Assembly (NCBI RefSeq): GCF_002843605.1 | Contig: NZ_CP025263.1 | Coordinates: 4,741,501 to 4,805,500 of the forward strand | Length of the DNA stretch: 64,000 bases | Direction: 5' to 3' | Origin: Pseudomonas sp. S09G 359 | GTDB lineage: Bacteria > Pseudomonadota > Gammaproteobacteria > Pseudomonadales > Pseudomonadaceae | Part shown: piece after piece, positions 8,388 through 16,695 of the stretch | Numbering within the stretch: position 1 is the stretch's first letter | How the letters are laid out: every line of letters starts with the position of its first letter | Notes under the pieces: generated by a model | Told to the model about the DNA's origin: nothing | Databases searched by the model: none | Seen by the model: the letters and a program-made list of their open reading frames with translations, nothing else | Program-made: the position numbers and the translations under genes

Positions 8388-9314
8388 ATGAAAACACCTA
8401 CCCAGACCAACGCAATTGACTTCGACAGTGCCAAATTGCAACGCCTGGGCTTTGGTCAGCCATCGCTCCTCCCGCGCCGCCCCACCACCATTACCCAGCT
8501 TCGCCAGCAACTGGGCATGCAACTGCAGACCAGCCTGGAACCGGAGCGCATCCTCGGGGTGTTCTTCCGTGAGATTCAACGGCTGGTGCCGCTGGACGCC
8601 TTGCAATATCGCCACGAGGCCAGCGACCTGCGCCTGGAGTTCGGCCACCGCGGCCACCATTCGGTGAGCTACAGCTTGAGCCACGAAGGCGAGCACCTGG
8701 GCGAGCTGATCTTTCGCCGCAACCAGCGCCTGCTGGAAGAAGAACTCGGCCAGCTCGAATCATTGCTGGCAACCCTGCTCTACCCGATGCGCAACGCCCT
8801 GCTCTACCGCGCCGCCACCCGCAGCGCCCTGCGCGACCCGTTGACCGAGACCGGCAACCGCATCGCCATGGACCAGACCCTGCAACGGGAAATCGACATG
8901 GCGCGCCGGCACCTGAACCCGCTGTCGTTGCTGATGCTGGACATCGACCACTTCAAGATCATCAACGACACCCACGGTCACACCGCCGGCGACAGCGTGC
9001 TGCGTGCGGTTGCCGCAGCGATCAAGGGCCAGCTGCGTAACGTCGACATGGTGTTTCGGTTTGGCGGGGAAGAGTTTCTGATCCTGCTGTCCAACACCGG
9101 CCGCGAGGCAGCAGCGCTGGTGGGCGAACGCCTGCGCCAGGCGGCACAGGCCCAGGATTATTGGGCGGACGGTACACGGATCGAATTGACGGTGAGCCTG
9201 GGCTGCTCAACCTTATTGGCTGCCGAGTCTGCCGAAAGCCTGTTGCGCCGCGCCGATAATGCCTTGTATGTGGCCAAGCGCGAAGGCCGCAACCGGTTGG
9301 CAATGGCGGGGTAA
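8388..9314 (+). CDS. Diguanylate cyclase (GGDEF)
   Basis: A 308-residue cytosolic protein predicted to make cyclic di-GMP from GTP. Residues about 40-140 look like a small GAF-like sensory region. The GGDEF domain (about 145-305) carries the catalytic signature GGEEF at 226-230 and a complete inhibitory I-site RNVD at 217-220, five residues upstream, so product inhibition should operate. No membrane segment is present. The start ATG is preceded by AGAGG at 8374-8378. It stands alone, bounded by a REP-derived array downstream. Confidence 0.92.
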   Translation: MKTPTQTNAIDFDSAKLQRLGFGQPSLLPRRPTTITQLRQQLGMQLQTSLEPERILGVFFREIQRLVPLDALQYRHEASDLRLEFGHRGHHSVSYSLSHEGEHLGELIFRRNQRLLEEELGQLESLLATLLYPMRNALLYRAATRSALRDPLTETGNRIAMDQTLQREIDMARRHLNPLSLLMLDIDHFKIINDTHGHTAGDSVLRAVAAAIKGQLRNVDMVFRFGGEEFLILLSNTGREAAALVGERLRQAAQAQDYWADGTRIELTVSLGCSTLLAAESAESLLRRADNALYVAKREGRNRLAMAG

Positions 9315-9321
9315 GAACAAG

Positions 9322-9700
9322 GCCGTTGTGGCGAGCGGGCTTGTTGTGGCACAGGCGGACTTGTAGTGGCACAGGCCGGCTTGTTGGGGCACTGGCGGAC
9401 TTGTAGTGACACAGGCCGGCTTGTTGGGGCACTGGCGGACTTGTAGTGACACAGGCCGGCTTGTTGGGGTAAAAGCCGGGCTTGTTGTGGCGAGCGGGCT
9501 TGCCCGCGTTGGGGCGCGCAGCGGCCCCAGAGATGGGACTGCTGCGCAGTCCAACGCGGGCAAGCCCGCTCGCCACATAAGCCCGTTTGTCACATAAGCC
9601 CTTTTGTCACAACAAGCCGAATTGTCACAACAAGCCCGATTGCCACAACCAGCCCAATTGCTATAACAGACCTAATTGCCACAACCAGCCCACTTGTCAC
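9322..9700. repeat. REPIN with tandem-repeat tails on both sides
   Basis: The 385-bp gap between the diguanylate cyclase and undA is almost entirely repeat. A core REPIN occupies 9486-9577. To its left (about 9341-9480) are seven 20-bp units of the type TTGTAGTGGCACAGGCGGAC. Units alternate in sequence, and the 40-bp dimers at 9381-9420 and 9421-9460 are identical. To its right (9574-9700) are seven 17-18 bp units of the type CACAACAAGCCCGATTGC, in mirror orientation. Each unit resembles the outer head of the REP (TTGTGGCGAGCGGGC) without its palindromic loop. No protein or CRISPR is encoded. Confidence 0.9.
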
Positions 9701-9709
9701 TGGCTTAGA

Positions 9710-10510
9710 TCATGCCTCGCTGGCCACGCGTACCTGGCGCTCGCGTACCACCGCCGGCGCCTTTTCTTTCTCAAGGCGCATGCAGCTTTCCAGGAACAGG
9801 TACATGTAGTCGTAGCTCTTGCACACAGCCTGGCGCAGCTCAGTCTGCAGGGCCTTGGTCGGGTTCATCCCGGCCAGGGTGCAGATGATTTCCAGCGCCT
9901 CCCACGGGTGGGCGTCATCATACTGGGCGTGCATCTTCAGCCACTTCATCGCACGCTTGCGGTCTTCCTCCGGGAAGGCCGCCGCGTAGACGCCGGTGGA
10001 ACACACCACGGCGGACCATTCCCCGGTCGCGCCCTCGATCGCGTAGTTGGTCGCGGCCACAGCCACGATCAGCGAATCGGCCGAGCTGGTGTGCCAGCAC
10101 CAATGACTCAGTGCGTGCAGTTCCGGCGGTACGTTCTGCGCCTGCAGCTCTTCCAGGCTGACGCCATGGGCGCGGGCCCAATGCACCCAATAGTCGGCGT
10201 GGTTGAGTTCCACGCGAATATTGCGCATCAGCCAACGGCGCGCCATGTCCTCGCCAGGGTGGCGGGCAAATTTGGTTTTGGTGAGGTTCTGTGCCATGTA
10301 CAAGGCAAACTGCTCCACCACGGGCCAGCCACCGATCAGGTAGTGGCGCATGGTCTTGGCGCTGAGCGTGTTATCGCGCATGCGCTGGTACAGTTCGTGT
10401 TCGACAACGCGCCGCTTGCTCTCACTACAGTCCTGGATCAATTGCTGCGCCCAGGCGGGGTAACTCGAGGCTTCCATAAGCGGGCCGGTTCTGTTGAATG
10501 TGTCGATCAC
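9710..10510 (-). CDS. undA: UndA, 1-undecene-forming non-haem iron oxidase
   Basis: A 266-residue TenA-like, haem-oxygenase-fold protein. Databases often call this family a TenA transcriptional regulator. Here the sequence is that of UndA, which oxidatively decarboxylates lauric acid to volatile 1-undecene in Pseudomonas. Metal-ligand positions are intact: E66, E101-x-x-H104 in RVELNHADYW, E159 in YAIEGATGEW, and H194 with D198 and H201 in KMHAQYDDAHPW. The remembered UndA iron ligands include E101, H104 and H194. The start is GTG at 10510, chosen because AAAAGGAG (10525-10518) is spaced seven bases ahead and the open frame further upstream has no ribosome site. It lies 44 bp downstream of the GGDEF/EAL gene on the same strand, so co-transcription is plausible. 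Confidence 0.85.
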   Translation of the reverse strand: MIDTFNRTGPLMEASSYPAWAQQLIQDCSESKRRVVEHELYQRMRDNTLSAKTMRHYLIGGWPVVEQFALYMAQNLTKTKFARHPGEDMARRWLMRNIRVELNHADYWVHWARAHGVSLEELQAQNVPPELHALSHWCWHTSSADSLIVAVAATNYAIEGATGEWSAVVCSTGVYAAAFPEEDRKRAMKWLKMHAQYDDAHPWEALEIICTLAGMNPTKALQTELRQAVCKSYDYMYLFLESCMRLEKEKAPAVVRERQVRVASEA

Positions 10511-10554
10511 TGTTGGGCTCCTTTTCAAGTGTGATTTACAGACCAACAAATGTT

Positions 10555-13017
10555 TCAGCGGAATGTGCCGGGCGCCTTGAATAACAGAGGCTGCGGCCGC
10601 ACAGGTCGACACTGCAAGCTATCAAAGGTAAACAATTGCGGTCGTTCAATCAGGTAGCCCTGAGCGTAATCCACACCGATCTCGAGCAATGCCTGTTCGA
10701 TTTGCGGTGTCTCGACAAACTCTGCAATTGTGCGCTTACCCATGACGTGGCCGATGTGATTGATCACTTCAACCATCGCGCGGTTAATCGGGTCGTCCAG
10801 CATATCCTTTACGAAACTTCCATCGATCTTCAGGAAGTCTACAGGTAAATGTTTGAGATACGCGAATGAGGACATTCCGGCACAAAAGTCATCGAGGGAA
10901 AAATGACAACCTAAGTCTTTGAGTTCATTAATAAAGCGAATCGCACTGCCCAAGTTTGCAATTGCGCTGGTTTCGGTAATTTCAAAACAGATCATTTTCG
11001 GCGGGATACTGTAAGTGTGAAATTTCTCACGCAGGAACCCCAGAAAGTCATCATCACCAATAGTAATGCCCGACAGATTAATCGCACACATCGCCATCGG
11101 GCGGCCCGGGCGTTCGTGCATGCAACGGGCGATGAGCTGGAAGACGTTTTCCACCACCCAACGGTCCAGGGAGGTCATCAGGCCGTAGCGCTCGGCTGCC
11201 GGGATAAAGCTGTCCGGCAGGATGATCCGGCCCGCCTCATCATGCAGGCGCAGCAGGATTTCAATATGTCCATCGGCGCCGTCGGTGTGCCCCAGCGGCG
11301 AGATCTCCTGGGCGTACAGGCAAAACCGGTTCTCTTCCAAGGCCATGTGCAGGCGCTGCACCCAGGCCATTTCGCCAAAGCGCAGGGACAATTCCGAATC
11401 ATCGGCGTGGTATACCTGCACGCGATTACGGCCTTTTTCCTTGGCCATGTAGCACGCCATGTCGGCGGCCCGCAGTGAAGTTTCCAGCGTGGTCGGGGTG
11501 TTCGAGATATGCACCAGGCCGATACTCACGGTGGTCATGAACGGCCGGCCCTTCCACACAAAATGCAGATTTTGCACGGTATGGCGCAGGCTCTCGGCGA
11601 TCTTTTCCGCCACCGGCGCCGGGCAGTTCTCCAACAGGATGCCGAACTCGTCGCCGCCCAGGCGGGCCAGGGTGTCACCTTCGCGCAGGTCCGACTGCAG
11701 CAGCGCGCAGATATGTCGCAGCAGCTCGTCGCCCGCCGCATGGCCGCAGGTGTCGTTGACCAATTTGAACTGGTCCAGGTCGAGAAACATCAACGCGTGC
11801 CGCCCGCTCTGCGCGCCCCCTGCCGGGTGCAGTACTTGCTCCAGGCGGAACTCGAATTCGCGGCGGTTGGCCAGCCCGGTCAAGGCATCGTGGGTCGCCT
11901 GCCACGACAGGTTGGCAATATATTGGCGCTCCTGGGTCATGTCGTGCAGCACCAGCACGGCTCCCGTAACCTTGCCGGCGCTGCGGATCGGCGCCCCCAC
12001 CAAGGTCACCGACACGGTGCTGCCATCCACGCGCTGGATGGTTTTTGAATGCTCGCTGCCGCCACTGAGCTGGCCCTTGACGATGTGTTCGATCAGGGTG
12101 AAACCGTCTGGCTGGGCATTGTCCTCCAGCAACTTGAACAACCCCGCCAGGGGCAGGCCCTGGGCCTGGGCCGAGCGCCAATGGGTCAGGGCCTCGGCCG
12201 CCGGGTTCATATAGGTGATGGCGCCGTCGACGTCGGTGGTGATCACCCCATCGCCAATCGACTCCAGGGTGATCTGCGCCCGCTCCTTCTCTTCTTGCAG
12301 GGCATCGGCGAACGCATGGCGCTGGGTCAGCAGCTTGTGCGTGCGCAACAGCGCCAGCACGATCAGGCCCAGGGCCGTCGCCAGGTTGGTGATCAACAGC
12401 AACCGCAGGATCATCCGCGAGCCTTCGCCCAAGGCGTCGCTGAAGGCTTTGGCGGCGGGGGTCACGCCCTCGTTGATGGCGGTGATATGCGCCTTCCATT
12501 GGCGCACATCATTAGGGTTGACCTGGTCGCGGGCGATTGCCTGGTGCATCTCCCGAGCCAGGTCATCAAGTTGCACCAGGTAACCATCGCCTACGGTCCA
12601 TAGCTCGATGGCCTTTTCCAGGTAACTGAAGTGGCGAAAATTGAGGTACAGCCAGATCAGGCTGGAGACGTCATCCGGATGGTTGCCGCCCTTGAGAATA
12701 CCCAGGCGCGCGGCGCTCAGGTCGGGGGTGGAGCGGTCCAGGGCGATGCGCAGCTCATGCCCGCCCTGGGGCACGGCGATGGCTTGCTGGTATTTGAGGT
12801 AGGTGGATTCGTCACGGTTGTCGGCGTACAGCGTGAGGTAATAGATCGCGTCTTTCTGCCCCTTGGACCACAGGCTCTCGCCTGCCACATAGCCGCGCAC
12901 CGCTGAAAGCACGTAAAGACTCACGCAGCCCAACAATGCCTGGAACAGCACGACTGCGATAAAAGGCCACACAATACCCAGCAGCCGAGGCGTTCCGAGA
13001 GTCCGCTTTTGCTTCAT
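10555..13017 (-). CDS. rbdA: PAS-GGDEF-EAL cyclic-di-GMP enzyme, RbdA-like
   Basis: An 820-residue inner-membrane signalling protein. Order: TM1 (about 10-32), periplasmic sensory segment (about 33-183), TM2 (about 185-207), PAS domain (about 235-345), GGDEF with LGGDEFG near residue 456, and a C-terminal EAL phosphodiesterase domain (about 540-800). The signature E-A-L is E-I-L here (E586), keeping the metal-binding glutamate. Later EAL blocks EITETSA, LDDFCAGMSS and FLKIDGSF are present, so phosphodiesterase activity is likely retained. Architecture and its place beside the fused ABC exporter match PA0861 (RbdA, biofilm dispersal) next to PA0860, as I recall them. The ATG at 13017 is preferred over a longer frame because AGGGA precedes it and the TM segment follows at once. 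Confidence 0.85.
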   Translation of the reverse strand: MKQKRTLGTPRLLGIVWPFIAVVLFQALLGCVSLYVLSAVRGYVAGESLWSKGQKDAIYYLTLYADNRDESTYLKYQQAIAVPQGGHELRIALDRSTPDLSAARLGILKGGNHPDDVSSLIWLYLNFRHFSYLEKAIELWTVGDGYLVQLDDLAREMHQAIARDQVNPNDVRQWKAHITAINEGVTPAAKAFSDALGEGSRMILRLLLITNLATALGLIVLALLRTHKLLTQRHAFADALQEEKERAQITLESIGDGVITTDVDGAITYMNPAAEALTHWRSAQAQGLPLAGLFKLLEDNAQPDGFTLIEHIVKGQLSGGSEHSKTIQRVDGSTVSVTLVGAPIRSAGKVTGAVLVLHDMTQERQYIANLSWQATHDALTGLANRREFEFRLEQVLHPAGGAQSGRHALMFLDLDQFKLVNDTCGHAAGDELLRHICALLQSDLREGDTLARLGGDEFGILLENCPAPVAEKIAESLRHTVQNLHFVWKGRPFMTTVSIGLVHISNTPTTLETSLRAADMACYMAKEKGRNRVQVYHADDSELSLRFGEMAWVQRLHMALEENRFCLYAQEISPLGHTDGADGHIEILLRLHDEAGRIILPDSFIPAAERYGLMTSLDRWVVENVFQLIARCMHERPGRPMAMCAINLSGITIGDDDFLGFLREKFHTYSIPPKMICFEITETSAIANLGSAIRFINELKDLGCHFSLDDFCAGMSSFAYLKHLPVDFLKIDGSFVKDMLDDPINRAMVEVINHIGHVMGKRTIAEFVETPQIEQALLEIGVDYAQGYLIERPQLFTFDSLQCRPVRPQPLLFKAPGTFR

Positions 13018-13081
13018 GAAGTCCCTTGCACATGCACTGCTGAATACGCACGCGAAAATCCGCTTCCTGAGCCCGTCTGAA

Positions 13082-14884
13082 TCAACGCACCTGTTGCAAG
13101 TGTCCATACAGTTTGGCGTACAGCCCGCCATCGGCAATCAACTGCTGATGGTCACCATCCTCAGCAATGTGACCGCCGTCAAACACTAACACTCGATCTG
13201 CTTGCTTAACCGCCGACAAACGGTGAGCAATGATCAGTGTAGTACGCCCACTGAGAAACCGCGCCAGCGCCTGGTGCAGGTTGTACTCGGTGGCGGCGTC
13301 CAGGGCCGAGGTGGCTTCGTCGAGGATCACTACCTTCGGCTCGGCCAGCACCATGCGCGCAATCGCCAGGCGCTGGCGCTGGCCGCCGGAAAACCGTACG
13401 CCGGAGCGCCCCACCACACTGTCCAGGCCCTGCGGCAGAGCCTTGACGGTAGCATCCAACTGGGCGATTTCCAGTGCCTGCCAGCAGGCCTGGTCACTGC
13501 GGCTGCGGCCCATGGTCAGGTTGGCGCGCACGGTGTCGTTGAACAGCGCCGGGTGTTGCAGCACCACGGCGACGTTCTCGCGAATGGTTTCCAGGCCAAT
13601 TTCCTGCTGGGTGGCACCGCCAAAACGGATAGTGCCGGCCTGGGGCGTATACAACCCGAGCAACAGTTGCACCAGGGTGCTCTTGCCGCCGCCGCTGGCG
13701 CCGACAATCGCCACCTTTTCGCCGGGGGCGATGGCCAGGTTCAACTGGTCGAGCACCAGGTCGTCGCCATAGCCGAAATCCAGGCCGCGCACTTCAATGC
13801 CAACGGTTTCGCGCCCGCTGAACGGATCTGCGCCGCCGGCATATTGCGGCTCGTCGGCACGCGCCAACAGCTCGTTGATCCGCGTCAGCGCGCCGCCCGC
13901 CGCGTAGTAGGCGTATTGCAGGTTGAGCAGTTGCTCCACCGGGCCGATCATGAACCACAGGTAACTGAACACCGCGAGCATCTGGCCGATGGACAGGTCG
14001 GAAAACAGCACAGTCAGCATCGCCGCCGCACGGAAGATGTCGATACCGAACTGGAACAACAAGCCACTGGCGCGGCTCGAGGCGTCGGTTTTCCATTGCG
14101 AGTGAATGGCGTAGTCACGCACTTCCTGGGCGCGCTGGCCAAGGCGCCCGAGGAAAAAGCCCTGGCGGTTGCCGGCACGCACTTCCTGGATCGCGTCGAG
14201 GGTTTCGGTCAGCGCCTGGGTAAAGCGCGAGGTGCTATCGTTTTCGAGCTTCTTCAGGTGTTTGACGCGTTTGCCCAACTGTACCGTGGCGTAGATCACC
14301 AACGGGTTGAACAGCAAAATCAGCAAGGCCAGCTGCCAATGCATCCACACCAGGATCGCCGAGGTGCCGACCAGGGTAAGCATGGCCACCAGGAAGCGGC
14401 TGAGGGTCTCGCCGACGAATTTGTCCAAGGTGTCCAGGTCGGTGACCAGGTGCGTGGTGACCGTGCCACTGCCCAGGCTTTCGTACTCACCGAGGGAGAT
14501 GCGCTTGAGGCGTTCGATCAGGCGTACGCGGATGCGGTACACGATATCCTTGGCCAGCCGCGCAAACAGTCGCGCCTGCACCACGTTGAACAGCAGGGCG
14601 CCGCAGCGCAGCAGCAGGGTCAGCAGCAGCATCAGGCCGATATAACCGGCGGCCTTCTGCCACCCCAGCGGCAACGCGTGGTTCATCACCTTGAGCGCGG
14701 CATCGCCATGGCCCAGCAGCACTTCGTCCACCAGCAACGGCAACAGCAAGGGGATGGGCACGCTGCACAGGGTCGCCAGCACGGCGACGCCATTGGCGAT
14801 CCATAGGGACTTCTTGTGGCGCAGGGCCAGGCGGCGAACTTCCGCCCAGGTCAGACGATCAGTACGTTTGGGCTCATCCTGCAC
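13082..14884 (-). CDS. ABC exporter, fused permease/ATPase
   Basis: A 600-residue half-transporter of the MsbA/LmrA type, expected to act as a homodimer in the inner membrane. Six hydrophobic helices lie in residues about 30-300. The nucleotide-binding domain has Walker A GASGGGKST, the signature FSGGQRQRLAIARM, Walker B VVILDEATSALD and the H-loop IIAHRLS. I place the start at GTG 14884, overlapping the end of the DsbA-like gene by 11 bases. This is a coupling arrangement. The longer open frame beginning at 14947 lies inside the neighbour. The exported substrate cannot be inferred. In P. aeruginosa the equivalent gene also precedes rbdA. Confidence 0.88.
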   Translation of the reverse strand: MQDEPKRTDRLTWAEVRRLALRHKKSLWIANGVAVLATLCSVPIPLLLPLLVDEVLLGHGDAALKVMNHALPLGWQKAAGYIGLMLLLTLLLRCGALLFNVVQARLFARLAKDIVYRIRVRLIERLKRISLGEYESLGSGTVTTHLVTDLDTLDKFVGETLSRFLVAMLTLVGTSAILVWMHWQLALLILLFNPLVIYATVQLGKRVKHLKKLENDSTSRFTQALTETLDAIQEVRAGNRQGFFLGRLGQRAQEVRDYAIHSQWKTDASSRASGLLFQFGIDIFRAAAMLTVLFSDLSIGQMLAVFSYLWFMIGPVEQLLNLQYAYYAAGGALTRINELLARADEPQYAGGADPFSGRETVGIEVRGLDFGYGDDLVLDQLNLAIAPGEKVAIVGASGGGKSTLVQLLLGLYTPQAGTIRFGGATQQEIGLETIRENVAVVLQHPALFNDTVRANLTMGRSRSDQACWQALEIAQLDATVKALPQGLDSVVGRSGVRFSGGQRQRLAIARMVLAEPKVVILDEATSALDAATEYNLHQALARFLSGRTTLIIAHRLSAVKQADRVLVFDGGHIAEDGDHQQLIADGGLYAKLYGHLQQVR

Positions 14885-15512
14885 AGGTGGCTCGCTCCAG
14901 CCATCGGGCAAGCAACGGCGACAGTTCCGACAGTGGCTGATAACCATTGGTCAGCAACGCCAACTGGCCATTGCGCTCAGCCAGCAGCGTCGGGAAACCG
15001 GCAATGCCCAGATCCTGCACCCAGGTAAAGTCGGCGGCCGTCGCCGCGTGCTGCTCGGCGCGGTCGAACGCGCCGGCAAACTCGATGCGCGGGATGCCCG
15101 CTTCTTCAGCCAACTCGACCAGCACGCTGGCGAGGGTCACATCGCGACCCTCGACATAAAACGCGCGCTGGATCAGCCCCAGCAGCGTCCACGCGCAATC
15201 GGGCGCCAGGCTGCGCGCAGTGACGATGGCGCGGCAGGCGGGCTCAGTGTCATAGACAAACCCGTCGGGCAATGCACCTTCGCGCTTGAACGGCTGGCCG
15301 GTGGCGTCGGTGACGGCCTGCCAGTGCTCAAGGATGTAGCGTCGGGTGGTCGGCTCCAACGCCGCGCCGCTGCCGGTGCGCAGGCCGCCCACCACCAGGT
15401 GCAGCTCCACACCGGCCGCCTGGGCCTGCTCAACCAACGCCGCGGCCACCGGGGCAAAGCCCCAGCACCAGGAACACATCGGGTCCATTACATAGAGCAG
15501 GCGCGCGGACAT
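14874..15512 (-). CDS. DsbA-family (FrnE-like) thiol oxidoreductase, cytosolic
   Basis: A 212-residue thioredoxin-fold protein with the active-site pair C13-S-W-C16 near the N-terminus (DPMCSWCWGF), an inserted helical domain and the cis-proline region GIAGFPTLL near residue 180. There is no signal peptide, so it resembles the cytosolic DsbA-like isomerases of the FrnE group rather than periplasmic DsbA. It begins four bases after the trhO stop and its 3' end overlaps the exporter gene, so trhO, this gene and the ABC gene form a tight operon. The ATG at 15512 is chosen because the sequence then starts as the family does. Confidence 0.85.
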   Translation of the reverse strand: MSARLLYVMDPMCSWCWGFAPVAAALVEQAQAAGVELHLVVGGLRTGSGAALEPTTRRYILEHWQAVTDATGQPFKREGALPDGFVYDTEPACRAIVTARSLAPDCAWTLLGLIQRAFYVEGRDVTLASVLVELAEEAGIPRIEFAGAFDRAEQHAATAADFTWVQDLGIAGFPTLLAERNGQLALLTNGYQPLSELSPLLARWLERATCAG

Positions 15513-15516
15513 GGGC

Positions 15517-16458
15517 TCAGGCCTCGGAAGGGGTTTGCTTATAGTTGAAGCCAATCGGGTGCGGCATATTGCGGACCTTGGCCAGCTCAATCTGCTTTTG
15601 CCGGTCGATCGCGCTGCGACGGGTTTTCTCCGGCAGCTTATCCCAGCAATGCGGGCAACTGATGCCGGCCACATAGTGCTCGGACGCGCGGTCTTCGACG
15701 CTCACCGGTGTGCGGCAGGCATGACATTGATCGTAGTCGCCTTCGCTCAAGTCGTGGCGCACGGTCACACGATTGTCGAACACAAAGCAGTCGCCCTGCC
15801 ATTTGGTCTCTGCCTGCGGCACCTCTTCGAGGTACTTCAGGATGCCACCCTTGAGGTGGTAGACCTCGTCGAAACCCTCGCTGAGCATATAGCTCGACGC
15901 CTTCTCGCAGCGGATACCACCGGTGCAGAACATGGCGACTTTCTTATGCTTGGCCGGGTCGAAGTTGGCTTTGATGTAGTCGGGAAATTCGCGAAAGCTG
16001 GTGGTTTTCGGGTCGATTGCGCCTTCGAAGGTGCCGATCGACACTTCGTAGTCGTTGCGGGTGTCGATCAGCAGCACTTCCGGGTCGCTGATCAGCGCGT
16101 TCCAGTCCTGCGGCTCGACGTAGGTGCCGACTTTCTTGTTGGGGTCAACGCCGTCGACGCCCAGGGTCACGATCTCTTTCTTGAGCTTGACCTTGGTGCG
16201 GTAGAACGGCTGGTCGTCGCAATACGACTCTTTGTGGTCGATGTCGACCATGCGTGGGTCGTTCTTCAGCCAGGCCATCAGCCCATCGATGCCTTCGCGG
16301 CTGCCGGAAACGGTGCCGTTGATGCCTTCTTCGGCGATCAGCAAGGTGCCTTTGATGCCGTTGTCGACCATCGCCTGCAACAGTGGCTCGCGCAGGGCGA
16401 CGTAATCTTCGAGGGTGACGAACTTATACAGTGCCGCCACGACAATCGGTTGAGTCAT
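15517..16458 (-). CDS. trhO: tRNA uridine-34 hydroxylase (TrhO)
   Basis: A 313-residue rhodanese-domain enzyme of the YceA/UPF0176 family that forms 5-hydroxyuridine at the wobble position of several tRNAs. An N-terminal ferredoxin-like part contains [10 protein letters not shown]. The rhodanese domain (about 115-225) has the active cysteine C178 in [12 protein letters not shown]. The C-terminal region carries two Cys-x-x-Cys pairs (CHAC, CPHC), a likely zinc site. I use ATG 16458, preceded on the minus strand by GGAGAGAAC. The longer open frame upstream is not family-like. It is the first gene of the minus-strand operon. Confidence 0.93.
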   Translation of the reverse strand: MTQPIVVAALYKFVTLEDYVALREPLLQAMVDNGIKGTLLIAEEGINGTVSGSREGIDGLMAWLKNDPRMVDIDHKESYCDDQPFYRTKVKLKKEIVTLGVDGVDPNKKVGTYVEPQDWNALISDPEVLLIDTRNDYEVSIGTFEGAIDPKTTSFREFPDYIKANFDPAKHKKVAMFCTGGIRCEKASSYMLSEGFDEVYHLKGGILKYLEEVPQAETKWQGDCFVFDNRVTVRHDLSEGDYDQCHACRTPVSVEDRASEHYVAGISCPHCWDKLPEKTRRSAIDRQKQIELAKVRNMPHPIGFNYKQTPSEA

Positions 16459-16505
16459 GGGTGTTCTCTCCAGGTGGCTACCCTCGTAAGGGGTGAACCG
16501 GATGC

Positions 16506-16532
16506 AAAAAAAAGCGCCGACTCTGCGGCGCG
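16506..16532 (-). terminator. Minus-strand terminator or trhO leader attenuator
   Basis: GCGCCG (16514-16519) pairs with CGGCGC (16526-16531). Eight A on the plus strand at 16506-16513 give a U8 tract on the minus strand. It lies 48 bp upstream of trhO. No minus-strand gene precedes it until tcC, 12 kb away. It is either a leader attenuator of trhO or a terminator left behind when the Tc locus inserted. Confidence 0.7.
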
Positions 16533-16695
16533 TGGCGGATTCTAACAAAATCCACGTCACGATGGCATCCGCTCGCCTGTTGATATTTCCGCACTGCCGC
16601 CGCGACATCGGCTGACCCCGCCCCTTGTAACCTGCGTGATAGCTTCCTGTGTCGCTCGCCGGACCCGCTGGCGGGCCCGAAGGAACACCCTGCAC

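Noticed and set aside
9022..9593. Cys/Pro-rich open frames (minus strand, and plus 9587-10534)
   Set aside because: They are translations of the tandem array and the antisense strand of undA, with no ribosome site or family similarity.
9341..9700. CRISPR-like periodic array
   Set aside because: Units of 17-20 bp follow each other with no spacers, diverge gradually, derive from the central REPIN, and no cas gene is near.
13202..14806. 534-codon plus-strand frame
   Set aside because: It is antisense to the ABC exporter with Walker A, signature and Walker B motifs.
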